Shown here in pieces: positions 23,848-33,900 of a stretch of DNA of 37,814 nt. A model generated the notes under the pieces. That model made no database searches. It saw only the letters and a program-made list of their open reading frames with translations, and was not told where the DNA came from. Source of the DNA: Bacteroides sp. (lineage in GTDB: Bacteria; Bacteroidota; Bacteroidia; Bacteroidales; Muribaculaceae); the NCBI GenBank assembly GCA_014801945.1, contig JAAVDF010000002.1:19001-56814 (forward strand), in the 5' to 3' direction. The position numbers were made by a program, and so were the translations under genes. The stretch's first letter is position 1, and every line of letters begins with the position of its first letter.

Positions 23848-23967
23848 TTCTAAGGTAAAAAAGATTTTTAGAGGTTCATTAATATTACAGCAAAGATTTT
23901 TCAAACGTTCACATATCAATAAGCGTACTATTATCTTCTAAGTAAAAAAGATTGTTTTAAAGGTTCA
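23848..23967 (+). repeat. Imperfect direct repeats upstream of SusC
   Basis: A 31-bp unit at 23848-23878 beginning TTCTAAGGTAAAAAAG recurs at 23936-23967 with one base missing and a few changes. A shorter third copy of its right half (AAGATTTTT...GTTCA) is at 23893-23912. The 234-bp gap before SusC holds no gene, no TTAA array and no exact TAnnTTTG box. The repeats may be regulatory sites or an RNA leader element specific to the SusC transcript. Confidence 0.6.
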
Positions 23968-24020
23968 CATCATTTTATTCTTACCGAGAATATACATTAT
24001 CCACTAATCATATTATCACA

Positions 24021-27000
24021 ATGCAATACCATTTGAAAACAAAGGTCTTTACGAGCCGCTGTGTGCTATGGTTGCTCTTCATGACGCTTTTCTCTGGTTC
24101 GCTTTATGCCCAGAATATAAAAGCGACAGGCGTAGTTCTTGACAGCGAAGATGAGCCTTTGACCGGGGCGACAGTTTCCGTAGTAGGAACCAAAAAGGCC
24201 GTGGCTACAGATATTGATGGAAAGTTCACCATCGACATCAAGGCCGGTCAGGTTCTTCAGTTCCGCTACATCGGCTGCAAACCTTTCAATTATCAGGTGA
24301 AAAATGACAAGCCTCTCACCATCCATCTTGAGAGTGACGATAATACCTTGGACGAGGTTGTAGTGACCGCGATGGGTATATCGCGTGAGGCGCGTGCTCT
24401 TTCCTATGCACGTCAGTCGGTCGATACGGAGAGCATGACCGAGGCTCGTGGTACGAGCCTTATGGATATGCTTGCAGGTAAGGCTGCCGGTATGCAGGTC
24501 GTAGCCGGTGGTGGTCCGACAGCTTCAACCCGCGTGGTGCTTCGCGGTAACAACTCTCTGACCGGTAACAACCAGCCCCTCTACGTGATCGACGGTGTTC
24601 CGGTGCTCAACAACAGCGGTGAGGACGGTGACCTTGACTACGGTAATCCCGTCAACTCTATCAACCCTGACGAAATCGAGAATATCGAAGTACTCAAGGG
24701 AGCGAATGCTTCAGCCCTCTATGGTTCGGATGCCGCAAACGGTGTCATCCTCATCACTACCAAGTCCGCACAGGCCAAGAAAGGTTTCGGTGTGTCCTAT
24801 GACTTCAACATGATGTTCGGTCACCTCTACAGCTATCCTACCTACCAGAATATCTACGGAGCAGGTCAGAACACAGGTTTCCAGCGTTGGCAGGGTGTCA
24901 ACTTTTATGGAAATGAAAACAACGGTGTGAAGTTTGATCCTAATCTTCCTTACTTCGCGTGGAGTCCGAATATGGCTGCTCAGGACCAGCGTTCATGGGG
25001 TCTGCCGATGCTCGGTTTCACTACTATAGGCCGCAATGGACAGGCAACGGCATATTCACCACATCCTGAGACCATCAAGGATATGTATAAGCACTCGACC
25101 ATGATCACCAACAGCGTGCAGGTCGAGAAGGTGTTCGAAGGTGGTTCGTTCCGTCTTGCCTACAGCAATGTCCACAGTGACGATATTCTTGCGGACATCA
25201 ATAAGCTTAACCGTAACAACTTCAATTTCCGAGGCACGGCGGATCTGGCAAAGTGGGTCAGCGTGGATGCCAATGCCCGCTATACCTATGAGACCGTCGA
25301 TAACCGTGGTTTCCGTAATGCTTCCAAACGTAATCCTCTCTATGTGATCGCCAATCTCCCGCGTGATGTCTCGACCGACGAGCTTATCCCTTGGAAACAG
25401 CCTGACGGTAGTGCAATGAACTTCAAGGGCTTCGTTAACCCCTACTGGGTGCTTAACGAGACCAGCAATGCCGATTCAAAGAATTGGTTTGTAGGTAATG
25501 TGACCCTGAATTTCAAACTGCCTTACAATCTTACTCTCCGTGGCCGTGCGGCCACCGATGCGCAGTTCTACGACGGTTGGACTTTCGCCAATATCGGTTT
25601 CCCCGATGATATGGCTTACAACGATGGTGAATATGTGCGCTGGAAGCGTCAGTGGACCAACAATAATTTCGATGTCCTTCTGTCCTACAACAAACGCTTC
25701 TTCAACAATAAGTTCAACATCAGCGCTAATGTCGGTACAAGCTATCAGGAGATCGAAGGCTCCAAGATCAGCTCGAAGGTTGACATTCTGCAGTTCCCCG
25801 ATGTCAAATCACTTGCCAATAACAAAGGTCTGATGTCATCGACTGAGGAATACGAGCATAAAAAGAAGGAAGCCGTTTATGGTATGGGTAGTTTCGGCTA
25901 TGACAACTGGGCTTATCTTGACCTGACCGCCCGAAATGAATGGTCATCAACGCTTCCTAAGGACAACAACAGCTACTTCTATTGGTCGGCAGGTCTCGGT
26001 GTCGTAGCCAGTGATCTTTTCAAGCTTGACCCGCATCTGTTCCCCTTCCTGAAGATCCGCGGTTCATACGCTCAGGTTGGTAATGATACCGGCTTTGACC
26101 GTCTTATCTCAGGTTACTATAAGGATGCCACCAACTACACTTTCAACGGTATTCCTTACTATATGGGTGACCGTGTCCTCAAATCCATGGGACTCAAACC
26201 CGAACGTACGCGTTCATGGGAGCTTGGAGCTGAGCTGCGTTTCCTTGACAACCGTATCTCGATCGACGCTACTTACTATAATAAGGTCACCCGCGATCAG
26301 ATCGTTGAAGCTGATGCTCCTCTTGCGAGCGGTTACGAGCGTGAGATCATCAACGCAGGTAAGATGCAGAACCGAGGTGTCGAGTTGAGCATAGGTCTGA
26401 CTCCAGTGAAGACCAAGATTTTCACTTGGACAAGCACGATCAACTGGTCAAAGAACAGCAATAAGGTTCTCGAACTTGCCGACGGTATCGATCGCTTCGA
26501 ACTCGGTTCAGGTGACAACCTGAAACTCTACGCTGAAGTAGGAAAGCCTTACGGTGTGTTCTATGGCAATGACTTCAAGCGTGACGAGAATGGCAATATC
26601 CTCGTGTCAATGGACAAGGGTCGTCCGGTAGAGCAGGATTTTGACGCATATCTCGGAGGCATCCAGCCTGACTGGTTCGGAGGTTGGACCAACACATTCC
26701 GCATTTGGGATTTCGACCTCGGTTTCGGACTTGATTTCCAGAAAGGCGGTCACGTGTGGAGCTACACTGCTTATCGTGGTGGTATCGATGGTAACACCGT
26801 TCAGACTCTTGACGGTCGTCTCGAATATCTTCTCTCCAAGCTCGCCTACAATGAGGAGGATTGGGAACGTGCGGGTTACATGCTCAAGGATTATGTCAAT
26901 GATCCCAGCAGTGTAAACTACCAGTACATTTACCCCGATGCGGACAGCAAGAAGGGTGTACAGCTTGGAAACGCTATTGTCGAAAACTCCTTTGCCGCTC

Positions 27001-27347
27001 AGGAGGCCGGTCATGCCGGCGAGCAGTCATACGCATGGATCAACCCGATGGACTATTGGTGTCACGATAATACTAAGTCAGCTGCACGTTACATCTATGA
27101 TGCATCCTTCATCAAACTACGTGAAATCAGCGTAGGTTACAATCTGCCTGCCCGCTATTTGCGCAAGACCTTCCTGAAAACTGCAAAACTCTCGTTCGTC
27201 GGACGCAACGTGGCTATTCTCTATCAGAAGACACCTAAAGGTATGGATCCGCAGGCAACATCGACCACCGGCAATGCCCAAGGTTTCGAACGCGGATTCA
27301 CACTCCCGCAGGCCACCTACGGTTTTGACATAAAAGTTACTTTCTAA
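24021..27347 (+). CDS. SusC-like TonB-dependent outer-membrane transporter
   Basis: The 1108-residue protein has a signal peptide (to SLYA, about residue 30), a carboxypeptidase-regulatory-like domain (about 33-105), the TonB-box-like LDEVVVTA (about 111-118), a plug (about 120-245 with GTSLMDMLAGKAAGMQV and QPLYVIDGVP) and a long SusC-type beta-barrel ending in an aromatic residue (VTF). It imports oligosaccharides through the outer membrane with TonB energy. It lacks an N-terminal STN domain, so it is not of the type that signals to an anti-sigma factor. SusD follows 12 bp later. The direct repeats in front of it suggest transcription distinct from the glycosidase operons, or read-through from the beta-helix gene. 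Confidence 0.95.
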   Translation: MQYHLKTKVFTSRCVLWLLFMTLFSGSLYAQNIKATGVVLDSEDEPLTGATVSVVGTKKAVATDIDGKFTIDIKAGQVLQFRYIGCKPFNYQVKNDKPLTIHLESDDNTLDEVVVTAMGISREARALSYARQSVDTESMTEARGTSLMDMLAGKAAGMQVVAGGGPTASTRVVLRGNNSLTGNNQPLYVIDGVPVLNNSGEDGDLDYGNPVNSINPDEIENIEVLKGANASALYGSDAANGVILITTKSAQAKKGFGVSYDFNMMFGHLYSYPTYQNIYGAGQNTGFQRWQGVNFYGNENNGVKFDPNLPYFAWSPNMAAQDQRSWGLPMLGFTTIGRNGQATAYSPHPETIKDMYKHSTMITNSVQVEKVFEGGSFRLAYSNVHSDDILADINKLNRNNFNFRGTADLAKWVSVDANARYTYETVDNRGFRNASKRNPLYVIANLPRDVSTDELIPWKQPDGSAMNFKGFVNPYWVLNETSNADSKNWFVGNVTLNFKLPYNLTLRGRAATDAQFYDGWTFANIGFPDDMAYNDGEYVRWKRQWTNNNFDVLLSYNKRFFNNKFNISANVGTSYQEIEGSKISSKVDILQFPDVKSLANNKGLMSSTEEYEHKKKEAVYGMGSFGYDNWAYLDLTARNEWSSTLPKDNNSYFYWSAGLGVVASDLFKLDPHLFPFLKIRGSYAQVGNDTGFDRLISGYYKDATNYTFNGIPYYMGDRVLKSMGLKPERTRSWELGAELRFLDNRISIDATYYNKVTRDQIVEADAPLASGYEREIINAGKMQNRGVELSIGLTPVKTKIFTWTSTINWSKNSNKVLELADGIDRFELGSGDNLKLYAEVGKPYGVFYGNDFKRDENGNILVSMDKGRPVEQDFDAYLGGIQPDWFGGWTNTFRIWDFDLGFGLDFQKGGHVWSYTAYRGGIDGNTVQTLDGRLEYLLSKLAYNEEDWERAGYMLKDYVNDPSSVNYQYIYPDADSKKGVQLGNAIVENSFAAQEAGHAGEQSYAWINPMDYWCHDNTKSAARYIYDASFIKLREISVGYNLPARYLRKTFLKTAKLSFVGRNVAILYQKTPKGMDPQATSTTGNAQGFERGFTLPQATYGFDIKVTF

Positions 27348-27359
27348 TGCTACCTATCC

Positions 27360-29429
27360 ATGAAATTTAAATCATATATAATCCCCGGTTTACTCTCAGG
27401 TGCGTTCGCACTCTCGATGATCGGATGTACAGATGACTTTGAGGAGGTAAACTCCAATCCCAACAAAGTCTATAGCGTTGAGCTTGGCGACCTTTGGTCA
27501 GGCACGGTTAAACGTTCGATGGATTTCTTCTCAGAAGTGAATTACAACCGTCTGTTCAACTTCTCGCGCTCCATCATCGTGCAATACAGCACAAATCCTT
27601 CGCAGGATACAGGAGACAGTTATTTCAAGAAGTTCTACGTCGAGATCATGCGTGACCTGATCAATCTTGAGCGTCGTTACAGCCAGAATCCGGAGACATA
27701 CGGTACGCGTCTTGCCATCATCAAGACATGGAAGTCATATTGCTTCTATTACATGTGTTCGCTCTACGGACCTATCCCTATGAGCGATGCTATCAGCGAC
27801 GGCTCGGAAAACAAGCGTTATTATGCCTACGATTCTGAAAAGGAGATCTACACTGCCATCCTCAAAGATCTTGATGAGGCTTACACTCTATTCGAGAACG
27901 GAGCTCCGGTCGAGGCTCTTGAGATGGATCCTGTGTTCGGCAACGGTGGGGCTGCTGATCTTGGCAAGTGGAAGCGTTTTTCCAATTCGCTTCGTCTGAA
28001 TGTAGCAATGCATGTCCAGAATCTCGATTCCGATTTAGCACGCGAGAACGCTCTTGCCGCACTTGGCCGAGACCTTTTCATCAGCAATGACGACAATGTG
28101 AATCTGAACTATGGCACTACTCTTGAAAACAGTGCTTCGTGGTACTATAATCGATTCATTTATAATCAGAGCAGCTTTAGCCAGAGCAGCTATCCCGCGC
28201 TCAGCGAGTATCTCTATATCTACGTCGCTTCATTCAATGATCCGCGTCTTGAGGCAATGTTCCTGAAATCGAATGCGAAGAATCCGTCTCCGACATCGAC
28301 TGTCTATGTATATACCGACACTATCACCCGCCCTCACGCATGTGGTAACAATAGCCGTCTGACAGATACATACTGTAGCGACTACAAGAAGCATCAGGCC
28401 GACGGACTCAATGAGTATCGCCGCGACTCACTTACGATAGAGATTACTTCGCCCTACGTTCCTTTCTGCGAACTTAACAGTATTCCGACCGGATGGCAGT
28501 GGGCCAACAATCCTGCCGATGTAAACGGTACGCGTTTCACTGATCCGCTTTGGAAGTATCAGGGCGAGTATAATCCCTCTTTCATTCAGGATCGTTATGT
28601 TGACGAGACATCATCTCTGACCTTGCTCACATACGCTGATGTATGCTTCCTTCAGGCAGAAGCTGAAATTATCTTCAAGGGCAATGCCGGTGCGGCACAG
28701 GGTTATTACGAGCAGGGTATCCGCGCAGCGATGGAGCGTGCAGGTGTCACTGACTATGCAGATTACATGAAGCGTGACGGTATCAAGTGGGGTACATCGT
28801 ACGCCGGTTTCCATGATCGCCGTATGCTCTATCAGGCCAAGATCGACGGAGCTAACGGTACGGAAGGTCTTCTCGAACAGGTCTATAAGCAGAGATGGTT
28901 TGCCGATATCATGATCCCGCTGGAGCAGTGGAACATGGAGCGTCGCACACGTGCGCTTGACTTCCCGCCCTTCTTCCTTTACAATGCTTCAGTAAGTATC
29001 GACGGCGTTAACAGTACCTACAACTACTGGACCGAACGTCTGATCTATCCGAATGCCGAGCACATCAAGAATGCGGCAGCATGCGCAGAGGGCGTTCAAA
29101 AGCTACAGGCTGCCAGCCCGTATTATCGCACGGAGCGTGAGGGTGACAATATCTTCACAAGCCTTGGTATCGCCAAGAAGATTCCGAACATCGAAACAGC
29201 TGATGAGACTTGGGGACGTTCACACACCGTCTTCCCCCGACTTGAATACTGGCATCATCAGTGGGGGGCTACCTACGATGAAGTTGTTGAGAGTGCCAAA
29301 GCCTATACCGGCAACTCGAATGCAAGTCTTGCGCTCGGACTCGTAAAGTTCAAGATAAACAGCAAGAAGGTCTATGACACACCTGACATGCCTGAGATCA
29401 TTGATCCGGAAGAAGACGAAGAACTCTAA
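27360..29429 (+). CDS. SusD/RagB-like surface glycan-binding lipoprotein
   Basis: The 689-residue protein carries a lipoprotein signal (SMIGC, Cys23) followed by the acidic TDDFEE, the type of signal that sends Bacteroidetes lipoproteins to the cell surface. The fold markers fit SusD: NSNPNKVY near the N terminus, helical segments with TPR-like character, LTYADVCFLQAEAEI and a C-terminal region with KIPN. It would form the lid of the SusC transporter and bind the glycan. It is longer than typical SusD proteins (about 500-600 residues). It is 12 bp after susC, so the two are cotranscribed. Confidence 0.93.
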   Translation: MKFKSYIIPGLLSGAFALSMIGCTDDFEEVNSNPNKVYSVELGDLWSGTVKRSMDFFSEVNYNRLFNFSRSIIVQYSTNPSQDTGDSYFKKFYVEIMRDLINLERRYSQNPETYGTRLAIIKTWKSYCFYYMCSLYGPIPMSDAISDGSENKRYYAYDSEKEIYTAILKDLDEAYTLFENGAPVEALEMDPVFGNGGAADLGKWKRFSNSLRLNVAMHVQNLDSDLARENALAALGRDLFISNDDNVNLNYGTTLENSASWYYNRFIYNQSSFSQSSYPALSEYLYIYVASFNDPRLEAMFLKSNAKNPSPTSTVYVYTDTITRPHACGNNSRLTDTYCSDYKKHQADGLNEYRRDSLTIEITSPYVPFCELNSIPTGWQWANNPADVNGTRFTDPLWKYQGEYNPSFIQDRYVDETSSLTLLTYADVCFLQAEAEIIFKGNAGAAQGYYEQGIRAAMERAGVTDYADYMKRDGIKWGTSYAGFHDRRMLYQAKIDGANGTEGLLEQVYKQRWFADIMIPLEQWNMERRTRALDFPPFFLYNASVSIDGVNSTYNYWTERLIYPNAEHIKNAAACAEGVQKLQAASPYYRTEREGDNIFTSLGIAKKIPNIETADETWGRSHTVFPRLEYWHHQWGATYDEVVESAKAYTGNSNASLALGLVKFKINSKKVYDTPDMPEIIDPEEDEEL

Positions 29430-29463
29430 CCTTAACCGACACTAATTTACCAGAACATACACT

Positions 29464-30756
29464 ATGAATAAAATACTTATCGCAGGTATCACTCTCTTAC
29501 CTGCAGTATGGCTCAGCTCTTGTAACACCGAAGAGAACAGCATTGACGATTATCCCCTCAACTATGAGATAACCGAGGTCAAGGCTACTCAGAATATTCC
29601 CGTAGGTTGTATTCTCTACAATCCTTACGGTGACCTCAACGATGCAGGTAAATGGGAGCGTCTTGAAGAAGAATATGACGCTGCCGCAGGCCACATCGGA
29701 CCTAACATGGTTCCATCGGCAGGGGTATATCGTTTCATGGGTACTTCCAAGGATGAAGAGGATCAGAACGAATATGCGCGTCAGATCGGGCGCATCGTAG
29801 GAGAGATGAAGACCGCAGGAGTCGATTTTCTCATTACGCCTGCTACCCGTGAGAGCGCACAGCTCTATCCCAACAACATCAATCCTGAGGATAGTCTGTT
29901 CCTTAACATCATAAGCGGACGTAATAAGGATCTCGAATGGCACAATGACGGAAGCATGAAGTTTGCCATCCAGATCAACATGCAGAATTTTGCAAATGCC
30001 AACGGTTTTGACAATTCGAGCACTTCGATCGAGCTCCGTCCTGATCAGACTTATACTTATGAGGATGAGGAAGGGGAGACCCACACCGTCACCATGACCC
30101 AGTGGGAGCGGTTCATGTCCTATGCCCGCAATCTTGCAAAGTATATGAACGATGATACTTACTATCGTACAGCCGACGGTCGCCCAGTGGTGTATTTCCG
30201 TGAGCCTGAGAAGTTTTTCGTACAGGAGATCGAAAATTTCTACAATGATTTCCGTTCAGCTGTTCAAAGTGTCTGCGGTGCTAATCCTTATATCATCTGC
30301 AGTCTGAAGAATTGGGATATAGCTCCCCGTTACCAGTACATCGTGCTCAACGGTAAACCCGACGCTCTCGCTCCGCGTAATATGGCTGACCTGCGTGCGT
30401 CAATGGACCGTTTCTATCTTTGGGATATACTTCAAAACGAAAATTTCAAGAAAAATCGTGAATGGCTTGGTGATAATTTCCCGACGATTGACTTCATTCC
30501 GTCCGTATCCAATGGTTATCTTGAGTATGTCATGAACGTGAACTACAGATATCCTCCGATGTATCCTTCGGTCAGCGAGCTTAAAAAACGTTGTTGGATT
30601 GCAAAGATGAATATCGGTAAGCAGCCTATGGTCATCATTGATTCATTCAATGACTGGGGTCACGGAAGTTTCATCGAGACCTCAGATCCGAATGTCGGTA
30701 AGGGTGTTGGCGACGAGTTCCTGAAAGTCATCAAGAGTGAATTTAAGATTAATTGA
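29464..30756 (+). CDS. Surface lipoprotein with GH99-like fold lacking the catalytic glutamates (candidate glycan-binding protein)
   Basis: The 430-residue protein has a lipoprotein signal (LSSC, Cys20) followed by the acidic NTEENSIDD, predicting surface display. It occupies the SusE/SGBP position, 34 bp after SusD. The C-terminal IIDSFNDWGHGSFIE (391-405) aligns with the FNEWHEGTQIE block of GH99 and the related WbsX family, and PVVYFREPEKFF and IPVGCILYNPY fit a barrel of this type. At the two catalytic-Glu positions there are Asp397 and His400, whereas the GH71/99-like enzyme at 20151 keeps Glu at both. I infer a former hydrolase turned binding protein; an enzyme with unusual chemistry is the alternative. 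A terminator follows. Confidence 0.6.
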   Translation: MNKILIAGITLLPAVWLSSCNTEENSIDDYPLNYEITEVKATQNIPVGCILYNPYGDLNDAGKWERLEEEYDAAAGHIGPNMVPSAGVYRFMGTSKDEEDQNEYARQIGRIVGEMKTAGVDFLITPATRESAQLYPNNINPEDSLFLNIISGRNKDLEWHNDGSMKFAIQINMQNFANANGFDNSSTSIELRPDQTYTYEDEEGETHTVTMTQWERFMSYARNLAKYMNDDTYYRTADGRPVVYFREPEKFFVQEIENFYNDFRSAVQSVCGANPYIICSLKNWDIAPRYQYIVLNGKPDALAPRNMADLRASMDRFYLWDILQNENFKKNREWLGDNFPTIDFIPSVSNGYLEYVMNVNYRYPPMYPSVSELKKRCWIAKMNIGKQPMVIIDSFNDWGHGSFIETSDPNVGKGVGDEFLKVIKSEFKIN

Positions 30757-30789
30757 ACCGAAAATTGAATCTGTGATCATTAGATAAGG

Positions 30790-30824
30790 AAGGCACCGCC
30801 CATTCGCTGAATGAGTGGTGCTTT
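30790..30824 (+). terminator. Hairpin terminator after the SusC-SusD-lipoprotein operon
   Basis: The arm at 30790-30805 pairs with 30809-30824 over 16 positions with two G-U pairs and one mismatch, around a 3-nt loop, and is followed by TTT-CG-TGTTTA. It ends the operon 34 bp after the stop codon. Confidence 0.7.
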
Positions 30825-30857
30825 CGTGTTTAATGGACTATATGTCGCATCAAATAT

Positions 30858-30871
30858 ATGTTACGCAACAT
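30858..30871 (+). promoter_or_regulatory. Conserved upstream element, variant ATGTTACGCAACAT
   Basis: This is a perfect inverted repeat (ATGTT-ACGC-AACAT) matching the ATGTT-N4-ARCAT form of the copies at 7487 and 21508. It begins 26 bp before the TTAA at 30884, the same offset as in those promoters. Confidence 0.45.
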
Positions 30872-30940
30872 AATTAAGCACGATTAATTGGAAGTTAATT
30901 GGATTTTACCCCTCCCATTAAGCCGCGAGAGCTTATTTTG
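30870..30940 (+). promoter_or_regulatory. Second GH2 promoter with 11-bp TTAA repeat array
   Basis: Repeats begin at 30874, 30884, 30895, 30906 (TTAC) and 30918, with steps 10, 11, 11 and 12. The -7-like box TTATTTTG is at 30933-30940, 15 bp after the last TTAA start and identical to the box of the GH92 promoter. The ATG is 31 bp downstream. Confidence 0.68.
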
Positions 30941-30971
30941 AAGTAAAAATTATAAATTTTAATACCGATAT

Positions 30972-33900
30972 ATGAAATCAGTCAAATCACGTTTTATTGC
31001 AGCTGCGGCATTTTTTGCGTCTGTAATGATGAATGCTGGGGCATCTGTGGTTTATAATTTCCCGTTTGCACCATCGACAGGGATTGTAAATGAGGTCGAA
31101 AAACCTTACCGTCAGGAATTATGTCTTAACGGTTACTGGGACTTCCAGCCGTTGAAAACTCCCAAGGAGTATAAGCAGGGAGCAGGTATCGCTCCGGAAC
31201 TTCCGCAGCCGACGGACGATGGCTGGAGTACGACTAAAATCAAGATTCCTTCGCCGTGGAACATCAATTCGTATGCCTACCGTAATCTTGAAGGTCCGGA
31301 TCACCGTAACTATCCTTCGTATCCAAAGGAGTGGGACAATGTGTTGATGGGTTGGCTTAAAAAGACAGTGACAGTCCCTGCTGACTGGAAGAATGAGGAA
31401 ATCAGACTTTACTTCGAGGCTGTGGCCGGAGAAGCTGTCGTGTATGTCAACGGAAAAGAGGTTGGCCGTAACTTTGACCTGTTCCTCCCATTCAGCTGCG
31501 ACGTGACCGATGTGGTCACTCCGGGGCAGAAAGCCGAGATTCTTGTAGGAGTCCGCAGTCAGAAATTATTTGAAGATAATTCCACTGTCGGTCGTCGCAT
31601 AGTCCCCGCAGGTTCTATGTGGGGTTACCATATCAACGGTATCTGGCAGGACGTGTATTTACTCGCCGTCCCCAAGGTAAGTATCAGTGATGTCTATGTG
31701 AAGCCTCTTGTCAGTGAGAATAAACTTGAAGTGGAGGTAGAACTGAAAAACGCCACGGAGAGTAAGGTGGAGGTAACTCTTACAGGCGAGGCTAAGGAAT
31801 GGATCAATAAAGCAGGAACAGATGTGAACACAGCTCCCGTGCCGGCATATTCGCTCGGCGAAACCGCGCTGACACTTCCCTCACAGAAAGTAACTCTGCC
31901 TGCCGGTGGGTCTGTAAAGGTCACTCTTTCTTCACCGGTCAATTCATCTCTTGATTTCTGGACTCCTGAACAGCCTAACCTTTATGGATTGGTGCTGTCA
32001 GTCAATAATAAGAAGCAGAAGATCGATACGAAGTATGAACGTTTTGGCTGGCGTGAATGGACCATTGACGGTGACCGTCAGTGTCTCAACGGAGAGCCAT
32101 ACGCCCTGCGCAGTGACTCATGGCATTTTCAGGGCATACCTCAGATGACCCGCCGCTATGCTTGGGCTTGGTTCAAGGCCATAAAGGATATGAACGGTAA
32201 TGCTGTGCGTCCTCATGCTCAGATCTATCCACGCTTCTATCTCGATATGGCTGATGAGATGGGTATCTGCGTTCTTGACGAGACTGCCAACTGGGCTTCG
32301 GACGGAGGCCCGAAACTCGACTCTGAATTGTTCTGGGAAAATTCCAAGGATCATTTACGTCGCTTTGTCAAGCGTGACCGCAATCATGCCTCTGTTTTCG
32401 GATGGTCAATAAGCAATGAAAATAAGCCTGTGATCCTCTATGTCTATAACCGCCCTGATCTTCTACCGCGTCAGAAGCAGGAATGGGAAGCATGGCGCGA
32501 CATCGTAAGGGAACTTGATCCGACGCGTCCTTGGATTTCAGCCGACGGTGAGGATGACGGTGATGGCATCCTCCCTGTGACCGTGGGGCACTATGGTGAT
32601 AAGAATTCCATGAATAACTGGAAGGCTATCGGTAAGCCGTGGGGTATGGGTGAACACAGTATGGCATATTACGGCACACCGGAGCAGGTAGCCAAATATA
32701 ATGGCGAGCGTGCCTACGAATCACAGGAAGGACGCATGGAGGGTCTGGCAAATGAATGCTACAATCTCATAAAGGATCAGCGTGACATGGGTGCATCCTT
32801 CAGTACCATCTTCAATATGGCATGGTATGGCCTGAAACCTCTTCCTCTCGGCAAAACTGATCTCACGACCACTCCCACTGTCGGAGAGGACGGCATCTTC
32901 TTCGGGGAGTATGTTGAAGGTGTTCCCGGTGTGCAGCCTGAACGTGTAGGATCTTACTGCACCACATTCAATCCCGGCTATGACCCCAATCTGCCACTCT
33001 ATGATGAGTGGCCACTCTTCGCTGCCATCAGGGCTGCCAACGCTCCCGGCGCACCGGCTTACAGCGAATGGGCTTCGATTGACAAGTCAAAATATGAAGC
33101 TCCCTCCGCACTTCCGGCCGAACCCTATAAGGAGGTGGTTTATGTAGGTAGCACCGACAGCCGTGCCAAGACTATTCTCGATAATCAGGGTGTCGTATGG
33201 TCAAATTCCGTTAAGACTCCCGCCTCGGCACTTATCATCATAGACGGTACCTCTCAGCTGACCCCGCAGAACAAGAAAATTGTCATGGATGCAATCGCTA
33301 AGAGTGCGGATCTATGGATCTGGGGCATTACTCCCGAAACTGCCGCTTCGTTCTCTGACATTCTTCCTCTCGCGCTCAACGTAGAAAATCTCTCACGCTC
33401 CTCCTATCTCCCGCGTCAGTGTTCGTGGACACGCGGTTTCAATAACAGTGATTTCTATTTCTGTGAACTTCAGAAGGCGGATGCATCGAAGCACAGTCTT
33501 TCCGGCGAACTCGTTGAAAATGGTGAGATCATGCTTGAGGCATGTCCTACCGACTGGCGTGCATGGAATAAACGTCCGGAGGAAATCAAGACAGCCGGAA
33601 CTATCCGCAGCGAGAATGAGTGTGGGGCAGCTCTTCCGGTATTTGTAAAATATCCGGGAAAGAATGGTGAGATCTATGTAAGTACCATCACTGAGTTCGC
33701 TAACTCGGAGAAGGGATTCAACACGCTATCGACACTGCTTCACAATGCCGGAATCCGGTGTGAGAGGCAGGAAATTGATCCTAATGATGTGTTCTTTTTC
33801 CGTGACGGTACTATAGTGCTTCCCGCGTCCTCAAAAGAGAATCTTACAAAGACTGCCGACGGATGGCAGATGGTGTTCTATGCATTCAGCCCTCGTCCTC

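Noticed and set aside
29497-30084. Minus-strand open frame of 195 codons inside the GH99-like lipoprotein gene
   Set aside because: The plus-strand gene has a lipoprotein signal, operon position and fold motifs; the reverse frame has none.
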